Below are positions 56,277-64,000 of a DNA stretch of 64,000 nt, piece by piece. This stretch comes from Ferrovum sp. JA12 (lineage in GTDB: Bacteria > Pseudomonadota > Gammaproteobacteria > Burkholderiales > Ferrovaceae): positions 124,001-188,000 of the forward strand of contig NZ_LJWX01000002.1 in the NCBI RefSeq assembly GCF_001431705.1, in the 5' to 3' direction. Each line of letters opens with the position of its first letter. The stretch's first letter is position 1. Under the pieces are notes generated by a model, which did not search any database, was not told the origin of the DNA, and saw only the letters and a program-made list of their open reading frames with translations. Both the position numbers and the translations under genes were made by a program.

Positions 56277-56958
56277 CTTAAATGAAGACCTTGCCTTATT
56301 TAAGTTATTACATATTGTTAGTCCAAGTTTACCCACCGGGGGATTTAGCTACTCACAGACTCTTGAGTGGTGGGTGGATAATCATGTTGTCCATGACGAG
56401 CCTTCATTTGTCACCTGGTTATCAGATATGTTTTTGTTTTCTCAATACCGCTGTGATTTAGTTTTTTTTCGGCAGGCATTTGAAGCGATTGAAAACAACA
56501 ATATTACTCAATTCTTGGACATAAATAATTTGTTTCTTTCCTCTAGAGAAACCAGTGAGCTCAGAGCAGAAACCATTCAGATGGGCTATTCATTATTAAA
56601 GTTAGTCCCTGATATAACGCAAATGGATGTCAAGAAAATGGGTTTAGATCAACATTCTTTATGTTATCCAATGGTTTGGGCTTTTCTCAGTTTTCATTGT
56701 CAGCTCAGTGCGGATATTGCACAAAAGGGATACCTTTGGAGTTGGCTTGAAAATCTAGTGATGGTGGGCGTCAAAGTTATACCCCTTGGTCAAAGTGCTG
56801 GTCAACGAATTTTAATGAAGTTGATGGGGCTTCTCATTATACAAATGAATAGTCATCGAGACGGACGATTTGAAGCAACGCCTATGACTGTGTTACCAGG
56901 TCTTGCCATTGCAAGTTCCTGTCATGAATCACAATATACGAGGTTATTTCGGTCATGA
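56263..56958 (+). CDS. ureF: Urease accessory protein UreF
   Basis: A 231-residue helical protein that joins UreD and UreG in the urease activation complex. Conserved segments [35 protein letters not shown] and [15 protein letters not shown]. Overlaps ureG by 4 nt. Confidence 0.96.
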   Translation: MKCSDLNEDLALFKLLHIVSPSLPTGGFSYSQTLEWWVDNHVVHDEPSFVTWLSDMFLFSQYRCDLVFFRQAFEAIENNNITQFLDINNLFLSSRETSELRAETIQMGYSLLKLVPDITQMDVKKMGLDQHSLCYPMVWAFLSFHCQLSADIAQKGYLWSWLENLVMVGVKVIPLGQSAGQRILMKLMGLLIIQMNSHRDGRFEATPMTVLPGLAIASSCHESQYTRLFRS

Positions 56959-57566
56959 ATCAAACAAAAGAGTTATTACGGGTTGGGATTGGTGGGCCCG
57001 TTGGATCCGGTAAGACAGCATTGACTTTAGAGCTGTGTATAGCCTTTCGAGACAAATATAATATTGCTGCGGTAACGAATGATATTTACACAGAAGAGGA
57101 TGCGCAGTTTTTAGTCAGGAATCAAGCCCTCTCTCCCAGTCGGATTATGGGGGTTGAGACAGGAGGTTGTCCACATACTGCCATTAGAGAAGATGCAAGT
57201 ATCAACCTAGAAGCGATTGATCGTTTAAGTCATAAATTCCCTGATCTTGACATGGTGTTTGTTGAAAGTGGAGGCGATAATCTGGCTGCAACGTTTAGTC
57301 CCGAACTGTCTGATCTCACGCTATACGTGATTGACGTGGCAGCTGGAGATAAAATCCCGAGAAAAGGAGGGCCAGGTATTACTAAATCAGATTTGTTAAT
57401 TATTAATAAAATTGATTTAGCACCCTATGTGGGAGCCTCTCTTGAAGTCATGGATCATGACGCAAAAAAGATGCGAGGAGATAAACCCTATGTGTTTACT
57501 AATTTAAAAACAAAACAAGGTTTAGATAAAGTGATTCAATTTATTGTCGATAAAGGTATGTTATGA
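56955..57566 (+). CDS. ureG: Urease accessory GTPase UreG
   Basis: A 203-residue SIMIBI GTPase energising nickel insertion. P-loop [13 protein letters not shown], the EDAQF loop, metal-binding TGGCPHTAI, and NKIDLAP. Its stop overlaps the start of the permease-kinase fusion gene by 4 nt (ATGA), so the sensor is translated together with the urease genes. Confidence 0.97.
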   Translation: MNQTKELLRVGIGGPVGSGKTALTLELCIAFRDKYNIAAVTNDIYTEEDAQFLVRNQALSPSRIMGVETGGCPHTAIREDASINLEAIDRLSHKFPDLDMVFVESGGDNLAATFSPELSDLTLYVIDVAAGDKIPRKGGPGITKSDLLIINKIDLAPYVGASLEVMDHDAKKMRGDKPYVFTNLKTKQGLDKVIQFIVDKGML

Positions 57567-60500
57567 GCGAATACTCCAGATTAGGAGTATTTAATGTTCG
57601 TCGAGATTACAACACGTGGGTTGCTGATGAGACGATGGAGGATTACGCTCTTAGATATACGCCGAAATCCTTTCGTAAATGGAGTGTTTTTAGAGTTGCT
57701 AATACTGCCTTTAGCACCTCCTCTTTTATGGTGCTGGAAGCACTGGGTGCTACGCTGTTAATCCATTATGGTGGCGTTAATACACTTTACGCCATCTTGT
57801 CAGCCGCATTGATTATTTTTATTGTTAGTTTACCCATTGGCTACTATTCAGCTAAATATAACTTAGATATGGACCTCTTAACGCGAGGTTCTGGCTTCGG
57901 TTATTTGGGTTCCACCATTACCTCTCTCATTTATGCAGCCTTTACGTTTATATTTTTTGCATTAGAAGCGGCAATTATGGCCTATGCACTCAGTATTGTG
58001 CTGCATATTCAACTGACCTGGGCTTATCTAATTTGTGCACTAATTGTTATACCTATCGTTGCAAAAGGCATCACCTCTATTAGTAAATTTCAAGTCATAA
58101 CTCAACCCTTTTGGCTTATTCTACTTATTCTCCCTTATTTATATTTGTTTTCAACTAACTCAGCCTTATTTGAAGATATTATGAGATTTAATGGGGTCAT
58201 TGATAATTCCGGTGGATTTCAGATAAGTAAGTTCTTTTTAGCCTTGACAGTTGTCTTGCCTTTACTGGCACAAATGGGCGAACAGGCAGATTATTTAAGA
58301 TTTATGCCGTCCAAAACACCGGAGAACAAAAACACCTGGTACATGGGTGTTCTAATCGGCGGCTCAGGGTGGGTTATTTTAAGTTCGTTTAAAATTTTTG
58401 GTGGCGCAATACTCGCTTATATTGCTTATCGTCTTGGTTTAGAGTTGGAACAAACACTTAATCCAAATGTGTTATATTTTATTATTTATCAACAAATATT
58501 TAGAAACTATACGGTAATTTTACTGTTATCTGCCGCATTAATATTAATCTCCCAGCTAAAAATTAATGTAACCAATGCCTATGCAGGGTCACTTGCTTGG
58601 TCTAATTTTTTTTCCCGTCTGACACATAGCCATCCTGGTCGAGTGGTTTGGGTAATCTTTAATATAGTCATCGCGTTACTATTAATGGAATTAAATCTGA
58701 TTCAAGTAATGGATAGTGTATTAGGACTGTTTTCTAATATTGCTGTTCCTTGGATCATGACAGTGTTTGCTGATATTGTTATCAATAAACAAGTGGGGCT
58801 ATCTCCTAAGGGGATAGAGTTTAGACGTGCGTATCTCTATGATATTAATCCTGTAGGTTTTTTTAGCGTTATTTTAACAGCCACCCTGTCAATAATCATG
58901 TATTCAGGATTGTTAGGGAGAGAGTATAAACCTTATGCAATCATTGTGGCCTTAGTCCTTCCATTAATATTGACACCCTTGTTGGCTTATTTGAGTAAAG
59001 GTCAATACTATTTGGCGAGAGACAGTAGTCAAGCCCCCCATGCAGAAGATACTTCTTGTAAGTGTATCGTTTGTGAAAACAAATTTGAGCATCAAGATAT
59101 GGCAGATTGTCCAGCCTACCAAGGTAACATCTGTTCACTGTGTTGTACGCTAGATGTTAGATGTCATGACCAATGTAAGCCTACAGCTAAAATTTCTAAT
59201 CAGTTTAATATTTTCTTGGCTCGTTACTTACCAGATAGATTTATCATCATTTTAAACTCCGGTGTAGGGCATTACTTGATACTCTTTGTGTCGTTTTCTT
59301 TGTTACTGTCCCTAATACTCTTTTTATTTTATTATCAAGATATCCATCAAGACTCAACATTAAGTTTTTATGGTTTCACCGAATTTGTTAAAGAATTTTA
59401 TACAAAAATATTTATTGCCATTACCTTAATTACTGGGATAGTTTCTTGGTGGTTGGTATTGGTCAGCAGAAGTCGACAAGTAGCACTTGAAGAAGCCAAG
59501 TCGCAAACCGATCTGTTAATCAAAGAAATCATATCTCATACCAAAACTGATCAACTATTACAAAACGCGATTAAAGTTGCTGATTTAGCGAATGTGGCGA
59601 AGAGTCGCTACATTATGTCCATTAGTCATGAATTAAGGACTCCCCTTAATAGTATATTAGGTTACGCCCAGATTCTAGATACGGATAAAAATATTCCAGA
59701 AAATAGAAGATCTGCGATCGCCACCATTAGAAAAAGCGGTGAACATTTGCTTTCTTTGATTGAAGGGACCATGGATATTGCCAGAATCGAAAGTGGGAAA
59801 ATGAAATTAAATATTACTCACTTTCAGTTTAGGGATTTAATTCAACAAATTGTGAGTATGTTTGAATTGCAAGCGTACAAAAAGAAGTTAAAGTTTGAGT
59901 TTAATTCCGTTTCATATCTTCCTGTTGTGGTCAAAGGTGATAGTTCGAGAATCAGACAAGTGTTAATTAATGTACTAGGTAATGCCATTAAATTTACCAA
60001 ACAAGGTAAGGTATCGCTTAAAACAAAATATCAGGGTGATATAGCTACTTTTATCATTGAGGACACAGGACCTGGAATCAGTCATACGGAAATCGATAAA
60101 ATCTTTGATCCTTTTTCTCGTGTGGGCGGTATCTCAACGGAGCTTGAGGGAGGGACTGGGTTGGGATTATCCATCACCAAAATGCTAGTAGGGATTATGG
60201 GTGGAGAAATATCGGTGATGAGTGAGATAAATGTTGGAACAGTATTTACTATTAAATTATATTTACCTCAAATCGTTACACAAAATGCAAATATTGATTT
60301 TAATAAAAATATCATTATAGGTTATGAGGGAGCCAGAAAAAAAATCCTAGTGATCGATAATGAGGAAATTGACAGAATATTATTAAAAAGTTTTTTAAGT
60401 CCCTTGGGGTTTGATGTGTATGAGGCGGAAAGTGGCGAAATGGCTCTCTCAGTTGTTGCGGATGTCTCACCGGATCTGGTTTTTGTGGATCTAGCCATGG

Positions 60501-60952
60501 CTGGGATTGATGGCTGGGAAACCATCAGACAGCTTAAGTATAAAATGAACTACACTAATAGTATTGCAATTATATCGGCCAACGCTTTCGAGGTGAATAC
60601 AGAAAACAATTATGGTATTACTACCGATGCTTTTTTTATTAAACCCGTTGTGATGGACGAGTTATTACAATTTATAGGCAATAAACTTAATTTGACTTGG
60701 AAAATTCATGAGGTTGAACCCACTATCCCTACTCTGTTAACTAAAGACTTTGTTTGTCCTCCCTTAGTATTACTAATAAAACTCAAAAATTGTTTGGATT
60801 CGGGTTACTGGAAAGGAATTTTGGTAGCCTTAGATGAAATTTTAAATACTGATCCTATTTATGGGGATTTTGTTAACTACTCCAGAATATTAACAAGTCA
60901 GTTTAAATTAGATGAGTTACGTCTTTTTTTAGATAAGAAAATGAATGAGTAA
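57563..60952 (+). CDS. NCS1-family permease fused to hybrid histidine kinase (transporter-type sensor)
   Basis: An 1129-residue membrane protein. Residues about 1-480 form an NCS1 (CodB-like) permease: N-terminal cytosolic arm [20 protein letters not shown], helix-1 region [16 protein letters not shown], about 12 hydrophobic segments and [13 protein letters not shown]. Residues 499-538 hold nine cysteines in a compact zinc-ribbon-like segment. Two more helices follow (about 568-590 and 615-635), then a DHp domain with phospho-acceptor H689 ([19 protein letters not shown]), an HATPase with EDTGPG (from 833) and GGTGLGLS, and a receiver with D932, D976 and K1027. The last 80 residues are helical without an Hpt histidine. 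Probably senses or imports a nitrogenous ligand and signals to the next gene's product. Ligand, and whether it transports, are not shown. Confidence 0.9.
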   Translation: MSEYSRLGVFNVRRDYNTWVADETMEDYALRYTPKSFRKWSVFRVANTAFSTSSFMVLEALGATLLIHYGGVNTLYAILSAALIIFIVSLPIGYYSAKYNLDMDLLTRGSGFGYLGSTITSLIYAAFTFIFFALEAAIMAYALSIVLHIQLTWAYLICALIVIPIVAKGITSISKFQVITQPFWLILLILPYLYLFSTNSALFEDIMRFNGVIDNSGGFQISKFFLALTVVLPLLAQMGEQADYLRFMPSKTPENKNTWYMGVLIGGSGWVILSSFKIFGGAILAYIAYRLGLELEQTLNPNVLYFIIYQQIFRNYTVILLLSAALILISQLKINVTNAYAGSLAWSNFFSRLTHSHPGRVVWVIFNIVIALLLMELNLIQVMDSVLGLFSNIAVPWIMTVFADIVINKQVGLSPKGIEFRRAYLYDINPVGFFSVILTATLSIIMYSGLLGREYKPYAIIVALVLPLILTPLLAYLSKGQYYLARDSSQAPHAEDTSCKCIVCENKFEHQDMADCPAYQGNICSLCCTLDVRCHDQCKPTAKISNQFNIFLARYLPDRFIIILNSGVGHYLILFVSFSLLLSLILFLFYYQDIHQDSTLSFYGFTEFVKEFYTKIFIAITLITGIVSWWLVLVSRSRQVALEEAKSQTDLLIKEIISHTKTDQLLQNAIKVADLANVAKSRYIMSISHELRTPLNSILGYAQILDTDKNIPENRRSAIATIRKSGEHLLSLIEGTMDIARIESGKMKLNITHFQFRDLIQQIVSMFELQAYKKKLKFEFNSVSYLPVVVKGDSSRIRQVLINVLGNAIKFTKQGKVSLKTKYQGDIATFIIEDTGPGISHTEIDKIFDPFSRVGGISTELEGGTGLGLSITKMLVGIMGGEISVMSEINVGTVFTIKLYLPQIVTQNANIDFNKNIIIGYEGARKKILVIDNEEIDRILLKSFLSPLGFDVYEAESGEMALSVVADVSPDLVFVDLAMAGIDGWETIRQLKYKMNYTNSIAIISANAFEVNTENNYGITTDAFFIKPVVMDELLQFIGNKLNLTWKIHEVEPTIPTLLTKDFVCPPLVLLIKLKNCLDSGYWKGILVALDEILNTDPIYGDFVNYSRILTSQFKLDELRLFLDKKMNE

Positions 60953-60954
60953 TT

Positions 60955-61875
60955 ATGCATACTATTTTGGTTATTGATGATACCCCTGAAAATTTAGCAG
61001 TATTGCATGATGCGTTGGATGAGGCAGGCTATATCGTACTCGTTGCGACAAGTGGTGAGATTGCTTTTAATATCATTAAACATAACATTCCAGATCTCAT
61101 TCTGTTAGACGCAATGATGCCGGTGATGAATGGTTTTGATGTGGCACTAGAAATTAAGAAAAATCCGTTAACCAGTACCTTGCCAATTATTTTTATGACT
61201 GGTTTAACAGAAACAGAAAATATTGTAAAAGCTTTTAACAGTGGTGTAGTGGATTACATTACCAAACCCATCAAACCTGAGGAAGTGCTCGTTAGAATTG
61301 CTGCACATTTAAAAATCTCCAAGGAAAATACTCAAATTAGAGATCTCTTAGACCAAGTGGATTTAGCGACTATTTCTATTAATACGAAATCAAATACTGT
61401 CAATTGGTTAAGTAAACGTACTGGTGTGTTATTAGAGAGATATTGTGATTTGGTAGAGGTTAACTGGGCAAATCAACTGCTTGCACTTTTAAAAGGATTC
61501 AATCTTAGTAAGGATAATATGGATGCTCCATTTATCATCGGTCAAAAAGATGGTGCTCGATTATTTTGTCAAATTAGAAGTTTTTATGATCAAAGCCACG
61601 AATTGATTTTGACTCTTAGGGAAGAAAATGAAACTCTGGCCATTGAGCTTTTACAAAAAGAGTTTGATATCACTCTAAAAGAATCTGAAGTGTTATATTG
61701 GTTGGTAAAGGGTAAAACCAACAAAGAAATCAGTATTATACTGGGCTCAAGCCATCGAACTGTGGACAAACACGTTGAACATCTGTTTGATAAAATTCAG
61801 GCGGAAAATAGAAACGCGATTATAAATATAGTGATGAGTAATAAAAACGTGAGATATCTATTAACTCAATATTAG
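60955..61875 (+). CDS. LuxR/FixJ-type response regulator, partner of the permease-kinase fusion
   Basis: A 306-residue regulator starting 2 nt after the fusion kinase. Receiver domain residues 1-122 (D8, D9, phospho-acceptor D52, K in YITKPIKP); a middle region of about 110 residues with PAS-like pattern (ATISINTKSNTVNWLSKRTG); C-terminal LuxR helix-turn-helix (LKESEVLYWLVKGKTNKEIS followed by ILGSSHRTVDKHVEHLFDKI). As last gene of the island it is the obvious candidate to activate the porin and urt-ure promoters. The middle domain makes it longer than typical NarL proteins. Confidence 0.9.
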   Translation: MHTILVIDDTPENLAVLHDALDEAGYIVLVATSGEIAFNIIKHNIPDLILLDAMMPVMNGFDVALEIKKNPLTSTLPIIFMTGLTETENIVKAFNSGVVDYITKPIKPEEVLVRIAAHLKISKENTQIRDLLDQVDLATISINTKSNTVNWLSKRTGVLLERYCDLVEVNWANQLLALLKGFNLSKDNMDAPFIIGQKDGARLFCQIRSFYDQSHELILTLREENETLAIELLQKEFDITLKESEVLYWLVKGKTNKEISIILGSSHRTVDKHVEHLFDKIQAENRNAIINIVMSNKNVRYLLTQY

Positions 61876-61928
61876 ACTATTGTAACGTTGCGTGAGTGTT
61901 ATTAATTCTTCGTAGGAATATCGAAAGC

Positions 61929-61959
61929 GTACACCCCATTTTTTTATAATGGGGTGTAC
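61929..61959. terminator. Strong hairpin at the end of the amide/urea island
   Basis: Perfect 12-bp inverted repeat GTACACCCCATT (61929-61940) / AATGGGGTGTAC (61948-61959) with a 7-nt T-rich loop, between the response regulator stop and the convergent CHRD gene. No T-run outside the stem, so it is probably a bidirectional terminator or an mRNA 3'-end protector. Its core (TACACCCC/GGGGTGTA) is the same as that of the urtA-urtB hairpin. Confidence 0.65.
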
Positions 61960-61995
61960 TATGACTGCAATAGTGAACAACGTGTTTAACTGATT

Positions 61996-62418
61996 TTACT
62001 GAGGCAGAAGTTGCCCTCTAATTTCTCCGGATTTGTGGTTGGCACTATGAACGTTTGCATAAAGCTCGCCTTTTTTGAAACTTTCAACTTGCTCTTTTGT
62101 TAAGGAGGCTCCTGCTGGAATTGACCAGGTGTTTTCATCGGTTTTAGTCAACTTAATGATCACCGGGCCATTTTTCCCTTTGGCGGCCAGATGGACGTGT
62201 GCCATGGTACCCTTAATGTTTTTCGTGATGACGCTCCCTGATATGGCTCCATCCTTATCTATGTTGAACTCGCCCATTCCTGAGGCTTGGGTACTCACCG
62301 CAGGAACTTCTTGTGCTCCTTCAAGTTGAATCTTGATGGTTTGAGCAGATACAGATAATGTCCATAAGCTGATTAATATTCCTGCAATGAGCTTCATCAT
62401 GGATAGATGTATTTTCAT
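61996..62418 (-). CDS. Exported CHRD-domain protein
   Basis: A 140-residue secreted protein: signal peptide of about 25 residues ending LSVSAQ, then a CHRD domain (QLEGAQEVPAVSTQASGMG ... AHVHLAAKGKNGPVIIKL ... YANVHSANHKSGEIRGQL). CHRD domains occur in chordin and in many bacterial secreted proteins of unknown function. Single gene; convergent with the amide island. Confidence 0.85.
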   Translation of the reverse strand: MKIHLSMMKLIAGILISLWTLSVSAQTIKIQLEGAQEVPAVSTQASGMGEFNIDKDGAISGSVITKNIKGTMAHVHLAAKGKNGPVIIKLTKTDENTWSIPAGASLTKEQVESFKKGELYANVHSANHKSGEIRGQLLPQ

Positions 62419-62593
62419 AGTATTTCCTTTTTTGTAGTTAAAAAACCAAATAAACTCGATAACAAGAGAGGTGTTGAGGCAACTTCATGCCATGCATATC
62501 ATTTTACTATACGTGAATTTTGACATTATTTTTATGAATTTGTTTAATAAGAAGAGAGAGGAATTTTTTTAATAGAGCAATGAAATGAATGAG

Positions 62594-62845
62594 TTACTTA
62601 TGCTTGTATTGTGTAGAAGAATAAGCACGGGTTACTTCAGGAGAGCGTAGGCTTTTATGTTTTGTTTTGCGTCCGGTAACGCGTTCTCGCCATATTTTGT
62701 AGGAGTTCTGCTTTAATTGTTGCCGCATCAGCGCTTTGACCTGTTTCTCCGGCATATTGAATTGTTTTTCAATGGCCTCAAAGGGGGTTCGATCCTCCCA
62801 TGCCATTTCAATTATTCTTGATATTTCTTCTTCTGTCATAGTCAT
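62594..62845 (-). CDS. DUF2805 (TIGR03643) family protein
   Basis: An 83-residue cytoplasmic protein. The segments MAWEDRTPFEAIEKQFNMPE and MRQQLKQNSYKIWRERVTGR followed by KTKH match the DUF2805/TIGR03643 family, which looks like a small helix-turn-helix protein of unknown function. The start may be at 62845 or the second ATG 6 nt later. Divergent from the SDR gene. Confidence 0.82.
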   Translation of the reverse strand: MTMTEEEISRIIEMAWEDRTPFEAIEKQFNMPEKQVKALMRQQLKQNSYKIWRERVTGRKTKHKSLRSPEVTRAYSSTQYKHK

Positions 62846-62898
62846 TAAGTTATGATAAACACAATTTACAATTGATGAATCAAATCTATTAAATTACT

Positions 62899-63594
62899 AT
62901 GTTAATCATTTCACAGCCATTTCGTGCACTGGTGATCGGTTCATCAGGAACCCTCGGACACAGTTTCGTTAAAACTCTGCAACAGCATCATGACTGTAAG
63001 GAAGTTTTGGAGCTCAGTCGACAAACTGTTCCCAATATTGATTATCAAGAACCCAAAACAATTGTTACGGCTTTTGACCATTTTAAATATCAACCCCCTT
63101 TCCAGCTAATTATTAATACCATTGGCGTGTTACATACATCAGAGTGGATGCCTGAAAAAAGACTCAAAGATCTTAACGAAGTTCAATTAAGAGAGCAGTT
63201 TTTAGTGAATACCATTGGACCTGCTTTAACTATTCAGCAATTTAGTCAACTAATGGATCCCCGAGGTGGAGTTTTTGTATGCTTGTCCGCGAAGGTAGGC
63301 AGTATTAGTGATAATCGCTTAGGGGGCTGGTATAGTTACCGTGCTTCCAAAGCGGCCTTGAATATGCTCATTAAAACTGCCGCTATTGAGTTAAAAAGAA
63401 CACAGCCCAACATGGCGCTCGTTGCAATGCACCCCGGTACGGTGAAGTCACCCCTCTCTCAACCTTTTCGTGGCAACGAAATAGGGAGAGATCCTGACCA
63501 GGCTGCCCAAGAGATCTTGTCGGTTATACTGTCACTGTCCCTTGAAGACAGCGGATCATTTAAAAGTTATAGCGGTGAAAACCTGCCATGGTAG
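62899..63594 (+). CDS. Short-chain dehydrogenase/reductase, CsgA/C-factor-like
   Basis: A 231-residue SDR. Cofactor motif VIGSSGTLGHSF at residues 12-23 replaces the usual TGxxxGxG. NTIGV, the serine in VCLSAKVGSI and the active-site YSYRASKAALNM are present. The C-factor-like SDR subgroup has no defined substrate in most bacteria. Divergent from the DUF2805 gene. Confidence 0.88.
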   Translation: MLIISQPFRALVIGSSGTLGHSFVKTLQQHHDCKEVLELSRQTVPNIDYQEPKTIVTAFDHFKYQPPFQLIINTIGVLHTSEWMPEKRLKDLNEVQLREQFLVNTIGPALTIQQFSQLMDPRGGVFVCLSAKVGSISDNRLGGWYSYRASKAALNMLIKTAAIELKRTQPNMALVAMHPGTVKSPLSQPFRGNEIGRDPDQAAQEILSVILSLSLEDSGSFKSYSGENLPW

Positions 63595-63799
63595 AGAGGT
63601 TACATGGTTTTGGTCAGGAAGCACATTAACGGATAAAAAGCAGATTATTATATTATTTAGGCGTATAATAATCGCTACTAACCAAAGGAAGTTAACACGG
63701 GAAGCAACCTCCCTCTTCCTGTTTAAGAGAGCTGTTTTATGGGTTCTCTTTTTTTTGTTAATTTCCCCAACCATGATGCAACAGTCTTCTCCAGACCAA

Positions 63800-64000
63800 T
63801 TAGTTTGGTTGTTTAATTTCTATTAAAATTTCATTACGTCTAAACATGGGTAGTGTCCAGGGCGGGTTGTAACGCGCCAATTGAGGTAATCCCACCATTG
63901 TATAGTGGTGTTGGGTTGCCCAGTGAAGAGTCTCATTAATTTTTGTCTGAATGGTTGACTCGCTATTAAAACCAGAATAGCGATTGACCACATAGTAGCG
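63800..64000 (-). CDS. SOUL-family heme-binding protein, 3' part (5' end outside window)
   Basis: C-terminal 66 residues of a SOUL heme-binding protein reading in from the right edge on the minus strand. The terminal pattern LARYNPPWTLPMFRRNEILI is diagnostic, and RYYVVNRYSGFN at the edge continues the family. The frame is open to base 64000, so the gene begins beyond the window. Confidence 0.85.
   Translation of the reverse strand, partial: RYYVVNRYSGFNSESTIQTKINETLHWATQHHYTMVGLPQLARYNPPWTLPMFRRNEILIEIKQPN

Noticed and set aside
63542..63826. 94-codon plus-strand frame after the SDR gene
   Set aside because: Overlaps the SDR 3' end out of frame and the opposite strand is needed for the SOUL gene end; residue pattern is not protein-like.

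Overview
The window looks like a chromosomal segment of a Gram-negative betaproteobacterium with a low-GC (roughly 40% by eye), compact genome. Grounds: a cysI-DUF934-cysH-cysD-cysN sulfate assimilation operon, TonB/Exb energy transduction, periplasmic glucan (OPG) genes, outer-membrane porins, and an amide/urea cluster that matches in content and partly in order the fmd genes described in Methylophilus methylotrophus. A Nitrosomonadales-type organism (Methylophilaceae, Gallionellaceae or Ferrovum-like) would fit, but this is inference from gene content; no rRNA is present.

Layout. 1-4334: assimilatory sulfate reduction (sulfite reductase fragment entering from the left edge, DUF934, APS reductase, CysD, CysN). 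4339-11486: a QseBC/PmrAB-like two-component system facing away from a TonB-dependent receptor, ExbB, ExbD, TonB, a cytochrome b561 and a PepSY protein. 11825-13375: an isolated PAS-GAF-HD-GYP gene of clearly higher GC. 13866-17297: ribosomal proteins L33 and L28, a MOSC protein, a 25-residue membrane peptide, CoaBC, Dut and a small CbiX. 17286-25202: a divergent C2/C1 module, with glyA, serine-glyoxylate aminotransferase and hydroxypyruvate reductase on the minus strand and glycerate 2-kinase, formate-THF ligase and FolC on the plus strand. 25185-31466: a small regulator, a prepilin peptidase, a hydrolase, a lipoprotein and three nucleotide-sugar/nonulosonate genes. 31729-38898: glrR, opgH, glrK, a QseG-like lipoprotein and opgG/D. 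38899-42852: rarA, gltX, tRNA-Ala with a decayed integrase beside it, and a cold-shock protein. 43049-61875: the amide/urea island. 61996-64000: a CHRD protein, a DUF2805 protein, an SDR and the 3' end of a SOUL protein.

The amide/urea island is the most coherent system. A divergent porin (FmdC-like), a urea/short-chain-amide ABC transporter (UrtABCDE), formamidase FmdA, FmdB, aliphatic amidase AmiE and a complete urease set (ureD,A,B,J,C,E,F,G) are followed, with a 4-nt overlap, by a 1129-residue protein that fuses an NCS1-family permease, a nine-cysteine segment, a histidine kinase and a receiver. A LuxR-type response regulator comes next. The last two genes look like a transporter-type sensor that reads the nitrogen substrate and controls the island. 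Repeated TACGTA sites in the porin/urtA divergent promoter are candidate operators.

The second system worth attention is the interleaving of the GlrK/GlrR two-component system with glucan biosynthesis genes. Upstream of opgH I see two perfect TGTC-N10-GACA sites, the motif reported for GlrR (QseF) in enterobacteria, plus a sigma-54 -24/-12 element with exact GG-N10-GC spacing. This makes sigma-54/GlrR control of glucan synthesis a concrete, testable prediction.
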